Assembly: GCF_020544405.1 (NCBI RefSeq)
Contig: NZ_CP065410.1
Coordinates: 372,001-436,000 of the forward strand
DNA length: 64,000 bases
Direction: 5' to 3'
DNA from: Pseudomonas sp. IAC-BECa141
Lineage (GTDB): Bacteria > Pseudomonadota > Gammaproteobacteria > Pseudomonadales > Pseudomonadaceae
A model generated the notes under the pieces. It had not been told where the DNA came from. It did not search any database and worked only from the letters and a program-made list of their open reading frames with translations. Within the stretch, counting starts at the first letter, position 1; every line of letters begins with the position of its first letter. Shown here piece by piece: positions 27,866 through 37,305 of this stretch. The position numbers were made by a program, and so were the translations under genes.

Positions 27866-28717
27866 ATGTTTCCCGAAAGCTTTACCTTTTCCATCGCCGA
27901 CTGGGTCAACGGTTGGGTCGATGCGCTGGTCACCAACTACGGCGATGTGTTCCGCCATATCTCCGACACCCTGCTGTGGGCCATCGTCAATCTTGAAGGC
28001 CTGCTGCGCGCCGCGCCGTGGTGGTTGATGCTGGCCATCGTCGGTGTCGTGGCCTGGCACGCAACGCGCAAAGCCGTGACCACCGCCGTGATCGTCGGTC
28101 TGTTGTTCCTGGTCGGCGCTGTCGGTCTGTGGGACAAGTTGATGCAGACCCTCGCGCTGATGATGGTGGCGACGGTCATTTCGGTGCTGATCGGCGTACC
28201 GCTGGGGATTCTCTCGGCGCGCAGCAATCGCCTGCGTTCGGTGCTGATGCCGCTGCTCGACATCATGCAGACCATGCCCAGCTTCGTGTACCTGATTCCG
28301 GTGCTGATGCTGTTTGGCCTGGGCAAGGTACCGGCGATTTTCGCCACCGTGATCTACGCCGCGCCGCCGCTGATCCGCCTGACCGATCTGGGCATCCGCC
28401 AGGTCGACGGCGAAGTGATGGAAGCCATCAACGCCTTCGGCGCCAACCGCTGGCAGCAACTGTTCGGCGTGCAACTGCCGCTGGCCCTGCCGAGCATCAT
28501 GGCCGGGATCAACCAGACCACCATGATGGCCCTGTCGATGGTGGTGATCGCCTCGATGATCGGCGCCCGTGGCCTGGGTGAAGATGTGCTGGTGGGCATT
28601 CAGACCCTCAACGTCGGACGCGGCCTGGAAGCCGGTCTGGCGATCGTGATTCTCGCAGTGGTCATCGACCGCATTACCCAGGCTTATGGTCGGCCACGGC
28701 ATGAGGTGAGCAAATGA
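27866..28717 (+). CDS. hutW: ABC transporter permease, HutW type
   Basis: A 283-residue inner-membrane permease of the OpuAB/ProW class with about six helices. The conserved EAA-type loop appears as EVMEAINAFGANRWQQLFGV, which contacts the ATPase. It starts at ATG 27866, 84 bases after hutX, and overlaps hutV by four bases (ATGA), so the permease and ATPase are translationally coupled. It should work with HutX and HutV in histidine uptake. Confidence 0.93.
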   Translation: MFPESFTFSIADWVNGWVDALVTNYGDVFRHISDTLLWAIVNLEGLLRAAPWWLMLAIVGVVAWHATRKAVTTAVIVGLLFLVGAVGLWDKLMQTLALMMVATVISVLIGVPLGILSARSNRLRSVLMPLLDIMQTMPSFVYLIPVLMLFGLGKVPAIFATVIYAAPPLIRLTDLGIRQVDGEVMEAINAFGANRWQQLFGVQLPLALPSIMAGINQTTMMALSMVVIASMIGARGLGEDVLVGIQTLNVGRGLEAGLAIVILAVVIDRITQAYGRPRHEVSK

Positions 28718-29544
28718 GCAACGCAACCGTGAGCAAGATCGAAGTCAAAAACGTCTTCAAGATTTTCGGCAACCGTGCCTCGGACGCTCTGGCGATGGTC
28801 GGCCAGGGCAAGACCAAGGATCAGGTGCTGAACGAAACCGGTTGCGTGGTCGGGGTCAACGACTTGTCCCTGAGCATCGGCACCGGCGAGATCTTCGTGA
28901 TCATGGGCCTGTCCGGCTCCGGCAAATCGACGCTGGTGCGCCACTTCAACCGCCTGATCGACCCGACCAGCGGCGCGATCCTGGTGGACGGCGTGGACAT
29001 CCTGCAATACGACATGGAAGCGCTGCGCGAATTTCGCCGGCACAAGATCAGCATGGTGTTCCAGAGCTTCGGCCTGCTGCCGCACAAGACCGTCCTCGAC
29101 AACGTTGCCTACGGCCTGAAAGTGCGCGGCGAGAGCAAGCAGCTGTGCGCCGAGCGCGCACTGCACTGGATCAACACCGTGGGCCTCAAGGGCTACGAAA
29201 ACAAATACCCGCACCAGCTCTCCGGCGGCATGCGCCAACGTGTGGGTCTGGCTCGCGCCCTGGCGGCGGACACCGACATCATCCTGATGGACGAAGCGTT
29301 CAGTGCACTCGATCCGCTGATCCGCGCCGAGATGCAGGACCAGTTGCTGGAGCTGCAAAAGACCCTGCACAAGACCATCGTCTTCATCACCCACGACCTC
29401 GACGAGGCCGTGCGCATCGGTAACCGCATCGCGATTCTCAAGGACGGCCGCCTGATCCAGGTCGGCACGCCGAAAGAGATCCTGCATTCGCCGGCGGACG
29501 AATATGTCGACCGGTTCGTGCAGCGCCGGGCGGCGGTGGTTTAA
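28714..29544 (+). CDS. hutV: ABC transporter ATPase, HutV type
   Basis: A 276-residue ATPase of the ProV/OpuAA class. It shows Walker A GLSGSGKST at about residues 67-75, the signature LSGGMRQRVGLARAL, Walker B DIILMDEAFSALDP and the H-loop FITHDLDEA. It lacks the C-terminal CBS domains that many osmoprotectant ProV proteins carry, which fits an amino-acid rather than osmoregulated role. It overlaps hutW by four bases and ends just before a palindromic repeat that separates it from hutH1. Confidence 0.93.
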   Translation: MSNATVSKIEVKNVFKIFGNRASDALAMVGQGKTKDQVLNETGCVVGVNDLSLSIGTGEIFVIMGLSGSGKSTLVRHFNRLIDPTSGAILVDGVDILQYDMEALREFRRHKISMVFQSFGLLPHKTVLDNVAYGLKVRGESKQLCAERALHWINTVGLKGYENKYPHQLSGGMRQRVGLARALAADTDIILMDEAFSALDPLIRAEMQDQLLELQKTLHKTIVFITHDLDEAVRIGNRIAILKDGRLIQVGTPKEILHSPADEYVDRFVQRRAAVV

Positions 29545-29559
29545 AGGTTTTACGGCAGG

Positions 29560-29708
29560 CTCGTTCCCACGTCGAGGCGTCGAACCGTCTGCGTGGGAAT
29601 GCATACCGTGACGCTCCGCGTCACCATTGCGCAGGACTCCAGTCTTGCGTTGAGAGCGGGACGCGGAGCGTCCCAAGCGGCATTCCCACGCAGAGCATGG
29701 GAACGATC
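29560..29708. repeat. Palindromic intergenic repeat, long copy
   Basis: A full-length member with a degenerate first hairpin (TTCCCACG...CGTGGGAA), GTGACGC-tcc-GCGTCAC, GGGACGC-gga-GCGTCCC and a final ATTCCCACG...GGAACGATC arm. It lies inside the hut cluster between hutV and hutH1, both plus strand. Confidence 0.85.
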
Positions 29709-29726
29709 AAGTCCAAGAGGTTTTAG

Positions 29727-31250
29727 ATGTCCCAGGCTGAAAAAATCGTTATCGCCGACGCTCCGATGCGTTGGCAGGATGTGGTCGCAGTCGCCCGTCA
29801 CGGCGCGCAGCTCGAGCTGTCGGCGCAGACCTGGGCGCGCATTGAAAACGCACAGGGCATCGTCCAGCGCATCGTTGCCAGCGGCGAGCGCGCCTATGGC
29901 GTGAACACCGGTCTCGGTGCGCTGTGCAACGTTTCGCTGAAAGACGAACAGCTCAGCCAGCTGTCGCGCAACACCTTGCTCAGCCATGCCTGCGGCGTCG
30001 GCCCGGTACTGACCGATGAGCAGACGCGCGCGATCATGTGCTCGGCGATCCGCAACTACAGCCACGGCAAATCCGGTATTCATCGCCGGGTGGTCGAGGC
30101 GTTGCTGGCGCTGCTCAATCGCGGCATCACCCCGCAAGTGCCGTCCCAGGGTTCGGTGGGTTACCTGACCCACATGGCGCACATCGGCATCGCGCTGCTG
30201 GGCGTGGGCAATGTCAGCTATCGCGGGCAAGTGGTGTCCGCGCAGCAGGCGCTGGCCGAAGAGGGCCTGCAACCGGTGCAGCTCGGGGCGAAGGACGGTC
30301 TGTGCCTGGTCAACGGCACGCCGTGCATGACCGGCCTTGGTTGCCTGGCGATCGCCGACGCCACGCGTCTGGTGCAATGGGCGGATGTGATCGGCGCCAT
30401 GAGCTTCGAAGCCCAGCGCGGCCAGATCGCCGCATTCGATGCCGAGATCATCGCGCTCAAGCCGCATCCGGGCATGCAGCAGGTCGGCGTCAATCTGCGC
30501 GCCTTGCTCGATGGCAGTGAAGTGATCGCCGCGAGCAAAGGCATTCGCACTCAGGATGCCCTGAGCATCCGCTCGATCCCGCAGGTGCATGGTGCCGCGC
30601 GCGATCAACTGGAACACGCGATCAAACAGATCGAAACCGAACTCAACGGCTGCACCGACAACCCGTTGCTGCTGGGCACGCCGGACGACTTCCGGGTGAT
30701 GTCCCAGGCCAACCCGCACGGGCAATCGGTGGCGCTGGCGACGGATCTGCTGGCGATTGCGATGGCCGAAATCGGCTCGATTGCCGAGCGGCGTCTGGAT
30801 CGCCTGATCAACCCGCACGTCAGCGGTCTGCCGGCGTTTCTGGTGGCCAATCCGGGGGTGAACTCCGGGATGATGATCGTGCAATACGTCGCCGCATCGC
30901 TGTGCGCGGAAAACCGCCAGTTGGCGCAACCGGCGGTGCTCGACAACTATGTCACTTCGGGTTTGCAGGAAGACCACCTGAGCATGGGCACCAACGCCGC
31001 GCTGAAGCTGCATCGCGCACTGGAAAACTGCACGCAGATCCTCGCCATCGAATACCTGTTGGCGGCTCAGGCCTTTGAATTCCTCAAGGAACAACGCTTC
31101 GGCGCCGGCACCGATGTGGCATGGCGACTGCTGCGCGAGAAGGTTCCGGCCTACGATCAGGACCGTTGGCTGGCGCCGGATATCGCCGCTGCCGCGAGCG
31201 TGTTGAAAGACCCGAAATTGCTGCACCACGTACTGCCGAATTTGCACTGA
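29727..31250 (+). CDS. hutH1: Histidase-like protein lacking the MIO tripeptide
   Basis: A 507-residue member of the aromatic amino-acid ammonia-lyase family. Several active-site positions persist: RAYGVNTG (Tyr57), LLSHACG (His87), LVNGT (Asn) and LQEDHLSM (Glu). At the cofactor site, however, GSVG is followed directly by YLTHMAHIGI. Compared with [17 protein letters not shown] in the neighbouring HutH2, exactly Ala-Ser-Gly is missing (gap after codon 145, base 30161). The residue equivalent to the catalytic Tyr of YSLRCQPQ is Leu (LSIRSIPQ). MIO-dependent histidase activity is therefore not expected. It could be a regulatory or substrate-binding paralogue, or act by different chemistry. The gene is intact and well conserved in style, so it is not a simple pseudogene. 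Confidence 0.85.
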   Translation: MSQAEKIVIADAPMRWQDVVAVARHGAQLELSAQTWARIENAQGIVQRIVASGERAYGVNTGLGALCNVSLKDEQLSQLSRNTLLSHACGVGPVLTDEQTRAIMCSAIRNYSHGKSGIHRRVVEALLALLNRGITPQVPSQGSVGYLTHMAHIGIALLGVGNVSYRGQVVSAQQALAEEGLQPVQLGAKDGLCLVNGTPCMTGLGCLAIADATRLVQWADVIGAMSFEAQRGQIAAFDAEIIALKPHPGMQQVGVNLRALLDGSEVIAASKGIRTQDALSIRSIPQVHGAARDQLEHAIKQIETELNGCTDNPLLLGTPDDFRVMSQANPHGQSVALATDLLAIAMAEIGSIAERRLDRLINPHVSGLPAFLVANPGVNSGMMIVQYVAASLCAENRQLAQPAVLDNYVTSGLQEDHLSMGTNAALKLHRALENCTQILAIEYLLAAQAFEFLKEQRFGAGTDVAWRLLREKVPAYDQDRWLAPDIAAAASVLKDPKLLHHVLPNLH

Positions 31251-31367
31251 CAATTACCCATACCAGCGTGCCAAGGCGCGGATCGTCCAAAAGACGAGAG
31301 GCGACGGATAACGGAATGCTCCGGAGCGACTGGTAGTTAATAACAATCTCTCAAAAGGAGCATTTAA

Positions 31368-32900
31368 ATGACTGCGCTGAACCTGATCCCCGGCCAACTG
31401 AGCCTGGCCCAACTGCGTGATGTCTATCAGCAACCGGTCAAGCTGACTCTCGACAACAGCGCCTCGGCCCAGATCGAAGCCAGCGTCGCCTGCGTCGAGC
31501 AGATCCTCGCCGAGAACCGCACCGCCTACGGCATCAACACCGGTTTCGGCCTGCTGGCTTCGACCCGCATCGCCAGCGAAGACCTGGAAAACCTGCAGCG
31601 TTCGCTGGTGTTGTCACACGCCGCCGGCGTCGGCCAGCCGATCAGCGATGAGCTGGTACGTCTGATCATGGTGCTCAAGGTCAACAGCCTGAGCCGTGGT
31701 TTCTCCGGCATCCGTCGCGTGGTGATCGATGCGCTGATCGCGCTGATCAACGCCGAGGTTTACCCGCATATTCCGTTGAAAGGTTCGGTTGGTGCCTCCG
31801 GTGACCTCGCGCCATTGGCGCACATGTCGCTGGTGTTGCTGGGCGAGGGCAAGGCTCGCTACAAGGGCGAGTGGATGGACGCGACCGAGGCGCTGAAAGT
31901 CGCCGGTCTGACCCCGCTGACCCTGGCGGCGAAAGAAGGTCTGGCGTTGCTCAACGGCACACAGGTTTCCACCGCGTTTGCGCTGCGTGGTCTGTTCGAA
32001 GGTGAAGACCTGTTCGCCGGCGCGCTGGCGCTGGGCGGGCTGACGGTGGAAGCGGTGCTCGGTTCGCGTTCGCCGTTCGACGCACGCATCCACGCTGCCC
32101 GCGGCCAGAAAGGCCAGATCGACGCCGCTGCCGCTTACCGCGATCTGCTGGGCGAGCGCAGCGAAGTCTCCGACTCGCACCAGAACTGCGAAAAGGTTCA
32201 GGACCCGTACTCGCTGCGTTGCCAGCCGCAAGTCATGGGCGCGTGCCTGACCCAGTTCCGTCAGGCCGCCGAAGTGCTGGCTGTCGAAGCCAACGCCGTC
32301 TCCGACAACCCGCTGGTGTTCGCGGCCGAAGGCGACGTGATTTCCGGCGGCAACTTCCACGCCGAACCAGTGGCCATGGCCGCTGACAACATGGCCCTGG
32401 CCATCGCCGAAATCGGCTCCCTCAGCGAGCGCCGTATCTCGCTGATGATGGACAAACACATGTCGCAACTGCCGCCGTTCCTGGTGGCCAACGGTGGCGT
32501 GAACTCCGGCTTCATGATCGCCCAGGTGACCGCTGCGGCCCTGGCCAGTGAAAACAAGGCGTTGTCCCATCCGCATTCGGTGGACAGCCTGCCGACTTCT
32601 GCCAACCAGGAAGACCACGTTTCGATGGCTCCGGCCGCCGGCAAGCGCCTGTGGGAAATGGCCGAGAACACGCGCGGGATTCTCGCGGTGGAATGGCTGG
32701 CGGCGGTGCAGGGGCTGGACCTGCGCAATGGTCTGAAGACCTCGGCCAAACTGGAGCAGGCCCGAGGGATTCTGCGTCGCGAAGTGCCGTTCTACGAGAA
32801 GGACCGCTTCTTCGCGCCGGACATCAATGCGGCGACTGAACTGCTGGCATCGCGGGTTCTGACCGAACTGGTTCCGGCGAAACTGCTGCCGAGCCTTTAA
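31368..32900 (+). CDS. hutH: Histidine ammonia-lyase (histidase)
   Basis: A 510-residue enzyme that deaminates L-histidine to urocanate. The cofactor-forming Ala143-Ser144-Gly145 sits in [14 protein letters not shown]. Other catalytic positions are Tyr54 in [10 protein letters not shown], His84 in LVLSHAAG, the Asn of LLNGTQ, the Tyr and Arg of YSLRCQPQ, and the Glu of NQEDHVSM. It is preceded by a strong ribosome-binding site (AAAGGAG) after a 117-base gap from the defective paralogue hutH1. This is the only copy in the window with a complete MIO site and should carry the histidase step. Confidence 0.97.
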   Translation: MTALNLIPGQLSLAQLRDVYQQPVKLTLDNSASAQIEASVACVEQILAENRTAYGINTGFGLLASTRIASEDLENLQRSLVLSHAAGVGQPISDELVRLIMVLKVNSLSRGFSGIRRVVIDALIALINAEVYPHIPLKGSVGASGDLAPLAHMSLVLLGEGKARYKGEWMDATEALKVAGLTPLTLAAKEGLALLNGTQVSTAFALRGLFEGEDLFAGALALGGLTVEAVLGSRSPFDARIHAARGQKGQIDAAAAYRDLLGERSEVSDSHQNCEKVQDPYSLRCQPQVMGACLTQFRQAAEVLAVEANAVSDNPLVFAAEGDVISGGNFHAEPVAMAADNMALAIAEIGSLSERRISLMMDKHMSQLPPFLVANGGVNSGFMIAQVTAAALASENKALSHPHSVDSLPTSANQEDHVSMAPAAGKRLWEMAENTRGILAVEWLAAVQGLDLRNGLKTSAKLEQARGILRREVPFYEKDRFFAPDINAATELLASRVLTELVPAKLLPSL

Positions 32901-32910
32901 CCCCACCACT

Positions 32911-33028
32911 GATCGTTCCCACGTCGAGGCGTCGAACCGTCCGCGTGGGAATGCAGCCCGTGACGCTCCGCGTCACTGGACGCGGAGCGTCCCTTGAGGC
33001 ATTCCCACGCAGAGCGTGGGAACGATCA
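32911..33028. repeat. Four-hairpin palindromic intergenic repeat
   Basis: GATCGTTCCCACG at the left and GCGTGGGAACGATCA at the right enclose GTGACGC-tcc-GCGTCAC and GGACGC-gga-GCGTCC. Nearly identical to the copy at 35071. It lies between hutH and hutI, and ends 17 bases before the hutI start. Confidence 0.9.
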
Positions 33029-33045
33029 CAAGACGAGGACTTGGG

Positions 33046-34251
33046 ATGAAAACCCTCTGGCAACACTGCCACGTCGCGACCATGGCGCAAGGCGTCTACT
33101 CGATCATCGAGGATGCGGCCATCGTGACGTCCGGTGCGCTCATCGAGTGGATCGGCCCGCGCAGCCAATTGCCGTCCGGCGAATACCCGGCGGTCAATGA
33201 CCTGCAAGGCGCGTGGGTCACCCCCGGCCTGATCGACTGCCACACCCACACCGTGTTCGGCGGCAACCGCAGCGGCGAATTCGAGAAACGCCTGCAAGGC
33301 GTCAGCTACGCCGAGATCGCAGCGGCCGGTGGCGGCATCGCCAGCACCGTGCGCGCCACCCGTGAAGCTTCGGAAGACGAGCTGTTCGCCAGCGCCGCCA
33401 AACGCCTGAAAAGCCTGATGCGCGACGGCGTGACCACGGTCGAAATGAAATCCGGCTACGGTCTCGATCTGGCCAGCGAGCGCAAGATTTTGCGGGTCAT
33501 CCGTCGCCTCGCCGCCGAGCTGCCGATCAGCGTGCGCAGCACCTGCCTGGCCGCTCACGCCTTGCCGCCGGAATACAAGGATCGTGCTGACGATTACATC
33601 GATCACATCTGCGCCGAGATGCTCCCGGCGCTGGCCGCCGAAGGCCTGGTGGATGCGGTGGATGCGTTCTGCGAATACCTGGCGTTCTCCCCGGAACAGG
33701 TCGAGCGGGTGTTCATCACCGCGCAAAAACTCGGGCTGCCGGTGAAGCTGCACGCCGAGCAATTGTCGTCGCTGCACGGCTCAAGTCTGGCCGCGCGCTA
33801 TCACGCGTTGTCCGCCGATCACCTGGAGTTCATGGACGAGGACGACGCCATTGCCATGGCCAAGTCCGATACTGTCGCGGTGTTGTTGCCGGGCGCGTTC
33901 TACTTCCTGCGTGAAACCCAGTTGCCGCCGATGGAAGCCTTGCGCAAGCACAAGGTGAAAATCGCTATCGCCAGCGACCTCAACCCCGGTACTTCGCCGG
34001 CGCTGTCGTTGCGCCTGATGCTGAACATGGCCTGCACCTGCTTCCGCATGACCCCGGAAGAAGCCCTGGCTGGCGCCACGATTCACGCGGCGCAAGCTTT
34101 GGGAATGGCCGAAACCCACGGTTCGCTGGAGGTCGGCAAGGTCGCGGATTTTGTCGCCTGGCAGATCGACCGCCCGGCGGATCTGGCGTACTGGCTGGGT
34201 GGTGAACTGGACAAACGCGTCGTGCGTCACGGCGTTGAATCAAGTCTGTAG
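33046..34251 (+). CDS. hutI: Imidazolonepropionase
   Basis: A 401-residue amidohydrolase from ATG 33046 ([19 protein letters not shown]); a longer frame would start inside the repeat. It opens the ring of 4-imidazolone-5-propionate to give formiminoglutamate. Metal-ligand motifs are [21 protein letters not shown] near residue 67, the central [12 protein letters not shown] and the C-terminal [10 protein letters not shown]. It is directly followed by hutG, whose start region begins 11 bases after the hutI stop. Confidence 0.96.
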   Translation: MKTLWQHCHVATMAQGVYSIIEDAAIVTSGALIEWIGPRSQLPSGEYPAVNDLQGAWVTPGLIDCHTHTVFGGNRSGEFEKRLQGVSYAEIAAAGGGIASTVRATREASEDELFASAAKRLKSLMRDGVTTVEMKSGYGLDLASERKILRVIRRLAAELPISVRSTCLAAHALPPEYKDRADDYIDHICAEMLPALAAEGLVDAVDAFCEYLAFSPEQVERVFITAQKLGLPVKLHAEQLSSLHGSSLAARYHALSADHLEFMDEDDAIAMAKSDTVAVLLPGAFYFLRETQLPPMEALRKHKVKIAIASDLNPGTSPALSLRLMLNMACTCFRMTPEEALAGATIHAAQALGMAETHGSLEVGKVADFVAWQIDRPADLAYWLGGELDKRVVRHGVESSL

Positions 34252-34311
34252 GAGAGCGGTTGTGGATAAGGTTCTGAACTTCAAAAAGGTCGCGTACCGC
34301 TGCTGATCAGC

Positions 34312-35061
34312 ATGCCCCACGCCGGTGTGCGCCTGACCCCGGCGGTCGACGCCGGGTTGATCCCGGACGCGAAAAGCCTGCCGGACACCGACTGGCACAT
34401 TCCGCAGCTTTACGATTTCGCTGCCGAACTGGGCGCCAGCACGCTGGCTGCCGAGTATTCGCGGTTCGTCATCGACCTGAACCGGCCATCCGACGACAAA
34501 CCGCTGTACGCCGGCGCCACCACCGGTCTGTATCCGGCGACGCTGTTCGATGGCGTTGCGTTGTTCAAGGAAGGCAAGGAGCCGTCGAAAGAAGAACGTG
34601 CGACGTATCTGGAGCAGATCTGGACGCCGTATCACCGCACCTTGCAGCAAGAGCTGGCGCGGCTGAAGGCCGAGTTCGGTTACGCGCTGCTGTTCGATGC
34701 ACACTCGATCCGCTCGATCATCCCGCACCTGTTCGACGGCAAGCTGCCGGACTTCAACCTCGGCACCTTCAATGGCGCCAGCTGCGATCCACAACTGGCC
34801 GCGCAACTGGAAGCGATCTGCGCCCGCCACGACGCTTACACCCATGTGCTGAACGGGCGCTTCAAGGGCGGCCACATCACCCGTCACTACGGCAACCCGG
34901 CCGATGACATCCACGCCGTGCAACTGGAACTGGGCCAGTGCACCTATATGGAAGAGTTCGAACCGTTCCGCTACCGCGCCGATCTGGCGGAGCCGACGCG
35001 GGTGGTGTTGAAGGAGTTGCTGCAGGGGCTGCTCGCCTGGGGCAAAAAACACTACAACTGA
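34312..35061 (+). CDS. hutG: N-formylglutamate deformylase, N-terminus disrupted by a frameshift
   Basis: The open frame from ATG 34312 gives 249 residues with the family motifs MPHAGVRLTP, FVIDLNRPSDDKP, LFDAHSIRS and GRFKGGHITRHYG. The enzyme hydrolyses N-formyl-L-glutamate to glutamate and formate, the last hut step. The expected N-terminus is encoded just upstream from GTG 34262 (MDKVLNFK) but in another frame. One base is missing in or next to the AAAAA run at 34283-34287. No alternative start codon lies in frame before 34312. So the protein either starts at 34312, losing about 17 residues including the first strand, or the gene is a recent frameshift mutant, or the base was lost in sequencing. 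Confidence 0.85.
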   Translation: MPHAGVRLTPAVDAGLIPDAKSLPDTDWHIPQLYDFAAELGASTLAAEYSRFVIDLNRPSDDKPLYAGATTGLYPATLFDGVALFKEGKEPSKEERATYLEQIWTPYHRTLQQELARLKAEFGYALLFDAHSIRSIIPHLFDGKLPDFNLGTFNGASCDPQLAAQLEAICARHDAYTHVLNGRFKGGHITRHYGNPADDIHAVQLELGQCTYMEEFEPFRYRADLAEPTRVVLKELLQGLLAWGKKHYN

Positions 35062-35070
35062 GTCTGCTCT

Positions 35071-35172
35071 GATCGTTCCCACGCTCTGCGTGGGAATGCA
35101 GCCCGTGACGCTCCGCGTCACTGGACGCGGAGCGTCCCTTGAGGCATTCCCACGCGGAGCGTGGGAACGATC
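35071..35172. repeat. Four-hairpin palindromic intergenic repeat
   Basis: GATCGTTCCCACGC-tct-GCGTGGGAA, GTGACGC-tcc-GCGTCAC, GGACGC-gga-GCGTCC and TTCCCACGC-gga-GCGTGGGAACGATC in series. It closes the hut cluster after hutG. Confidence 0.92.
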
Positions 35173-35336
35173 TGCAGTGAGTGAGCGGTCTGGGGGCGCA
35201 GCCAAACAGTCGCCACTGTGCAAATCCCGGTCGCCACAGTTCGTTTTTCCGTCTCGTCTGCTGCGTAATGTTTCGGCCACGGTGCAAGAAGACACTGATC
35301 CGAACAATAACCCGCTGCCGCACGAGACGATCCCAC

Positions 35337-36284
35337 ATGAAAAAACTGTTCACTCGTTGTGCGTTAATCCTCACCAGCAGTGCGCTGCTCAGCGCCGGCG
35401 CCATGGCTTCCGACGATGCTTCCTGCAAAACCGTGCGCATGGGTGTGGTCAACTGGACCGACGTGATCGCCACCAGCGGCATGGCCGACGTGCTGCTCAA
35501 CAGCCTCGGTTATGAAAGCAAGCAGACCAGTGCGGTGCAGCAAATCATCTTCGCCGGCATCCGCGACAAGCGTCTGGATATCTTCCTCGGCTACTGGAAA
35601 CCGGCGATGGACAAGAACATCGCGCCGTTTCTCGCCGCCAATCAGGTCAAGGTCATGGACAAGCCAAGTCTGGCGGATGCCCAGGCGACGCTGGCAGTGC
35701 CGGACTACGTCGCGGCGGCCGGGCTGAAAACCTTCGGCGACATCGCGAAATTCAAGGATCAGCTCGGCGGCAAGATCTACGGCATCGAGCCCGGCAGCGG
35801 CGCCAACACCACGATCAAGACCATGATCGAAACCAACCACTTCGGCCTGAAGGATTTCAAGATCATCGAATCCGGTGAGGCCGGCATGCTCGCTGCCGTG
35901 CAACGAGCGGTGAACCGCAAGGAATTCGTGGTGTTCGTCGGCTGGACCCCGCATCCGATGAACATCAACATGAAGATCACCTACCTGACCGGCAGCGAAG
36001 ACGTCTACGGTCCAAACGAGGGCGCCGCCACCGTTTCCACCGTCACCGCGCCGGACTACGCCGAGCGCTGCCCGAACGTCCATCGACTGCTGGAAAACCT
36101 GACCTTCACTGCGGCTCAGGAAAGCCAGTTGATGGTCCCGATCATGGAGCGCAAGACACCGCAGGAAGTGGCCAGGACCTGGCTGCGTGAGCATCCCGAA
36201 GACCTGCAACGCTGGCTGGCGGGTGTCAGCAGTTTCGATGGCAAGGATGGCGTGGCCACGGTTCAGGCCAGCCTGAAAAACTGA
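35337..36284 (+). CDS. Choline/quaternary-amine ABC binding protein (ChoX/BetX-like)
   Basis: A 315-residue periplasmic protein from ATG 35337 (MKKLFTRCALILTSSALLS), cleaved after GAMA. It is an OpuAC/ChoX-type binding fold with the aromatic residues expected in a trimethylammonium pocket: GVVNWTDVIATSG, FLGYWKPAMD and VGWTPHPMN. A cysteine pair (DASCKTV and AERCPNV) may form a disulfide. No permease or ATPase is adjacent, so it probably docks on a transporter encoded elsewhere. In pseudomonads several such binding proteins share the CbcWV core. Its stop overlaps the start of an esterase gene (TGATG). Choline is the best guess; betaine or carnitine are possible. Confidence 0.85.
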   Translation: MKKLFTRCALILTSSALLSAGAMASDDASCKTVRMGVVNWTDVIATSGMADVLLNSLGYESKQTSAVQQIIFAGIRDKRLDIFLGYWKPAMDKNIAPFLAANQVKVMDKPSLADAQATLAVPDYVAAAGLKTFGDIAKFKDQLGGKIYGIEPGSGANTTIKTMIETNHFGLKDFKIIESGEAGMLAAVQRAVNRKEFVVFVGWTPHPMNINMKITYLTGSEDVYGPNEGAATVSTVTAPDYAERCPNVHRLLENLTFTAAQESQLMVPIMERKTPQEVARTWLREHPEDLQRWLAGVSSFDGKDGVATVQASLKN

Positions 36285-37201
36285 TGGGCACTTATCCACT
36301 CTCGCCGTCGATGGCGGCGTTCGTCGCCAGGACCGAAGGCTTTGCCAGCGATGACAGCAGTCTCGGCGGGTTGCGCAAATCCTATGATGAGATGTGCCGC
36401 GCCTTCACGCCCGAACGGCCGGCGGGGCTGGAGGTGGTGGATTTCCAGTTGAGCGGAGTGGCGGTGCGTTCGTATCGCCCGCCCGTCCAGCCACCTGCCA
36501 GTGGCTGGCCGTGCGTGTTGTATCTGCACGGTGGCGGTTGGGTGGTCGGCGGGCTGGATTCCCACGATTTCATCTGCTGCGAGCTGGCCATGGCGCTCGG
36601 GGCGATGGTGGTCGCGGTGGATTATCGGCTGGCGCCGGAGCATCCGTTCCCGGCCGGTTTCGAGGATTGTCTGAGCGTCTGGCGCGCATTGCGCAGCGGG
36701 CCGTTCTGGTTCGATCCCGGACGGATGCTGGTGGCGGGCGACAGCGCCGGGGGCAATCTGGCGTCGGCGTTGTGCCTGGCGCTGCGCGATGCCGGCGAGC
36801 CGCTGCCGGGCGCGCAGGTCTTGATCTATCCGGGGCTGGGTGGCGACGAGCAGTTACCGTCTCGCAGCGAATGCGCCGATGGGCCGTTGCTCGCCAGCAG
36901 CGATGTCGATTGCTATCACGCCTTGTACCTGCGCGGCACCGCGCAGCCGAACGCTTATGCGATGCCGTTGCTGGCCGAGGACTTCGGTAGGTTGCCCCCG
37001 GCCTGGATCGCGGTGGCGCAGTTCGATCCGCTGCGTGACGACGGCGTGTGCTACGCCGAACGGCTGAACGCGGCGGGCGTCGACGCGACGCTGTACTACA
37101 GCGAAGGGCTGGTTCACGGCTGCCTGCGAGCGCGGCATCAGGTCGCCGAGGTCGATCGTCTCTTCGAGAACCTGCTGGGGTTCATGGCTGACAAATTGTG
37201 A
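36284..37201 (+). CDS. Alpha/beta hydrolase, hormone-sensitive-lipase-type esterase
   Basis: A 305-residue cytoplasmic hydrolase. The oxyanion motif HGGGWVVGG is near residue 82, the nucleophile elbow GDSAGGN near 150, an Asp is in VAQFDPLRDDG, and the His is in GLVHGCLRARHQ, giving a complete Ser-Asp-His triad of the HSL (GDSAG) family. No signal peptide is present. It overlaps the stop codon of the choline-type binding protein by one base, so the two are cotranscribed. An ester of choline or carnitine is therefore an attractive substrate, but this is inference only. Confidence 0.88.
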   Translation: MGTYPLSPSMAAFVARTEGFASDDSSLGGLRKSYDEMCRAFTPERPAGLEVVDFQLSGVAVRSYRPPVQPPASGWPCVLYLHGGGWVVGGLDSHDFICCELAMALGAMVVAVDYRLAPEHPFPAGFEDCLSVWRALRSGPFWFDPGRMLVAGDSAGGNLASALCLALRDAGEPLPGAQVLIYPGLGGDEQLPSRSECADGPLLASSDVDCYHALYLRGTAQPNAYAMPLLAEDFGRLPPAWIAVAQFDPLRDDGVCYAERLNAAGVDATLYYSEGLVHGCLRARHQVAEVDRLFENLLGFMADKL

Positions 37202-37305
37202 CAGCGCGCGGGCATGCTCATTGACGTAAATCGGGTTTATGATGCCGGACGGCAGAATAATAGAAGTCCCCCCAGGGATGACCTCGACCCCTTACGGAGC
37301 GCGCA

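Noticed and set aside
29727..32900. hutH1 and hutH2 as a recent tandem duplication
   Set aside because: The proteins are strongly diverged, including active-site positions, so the duplication or acquisition is old.
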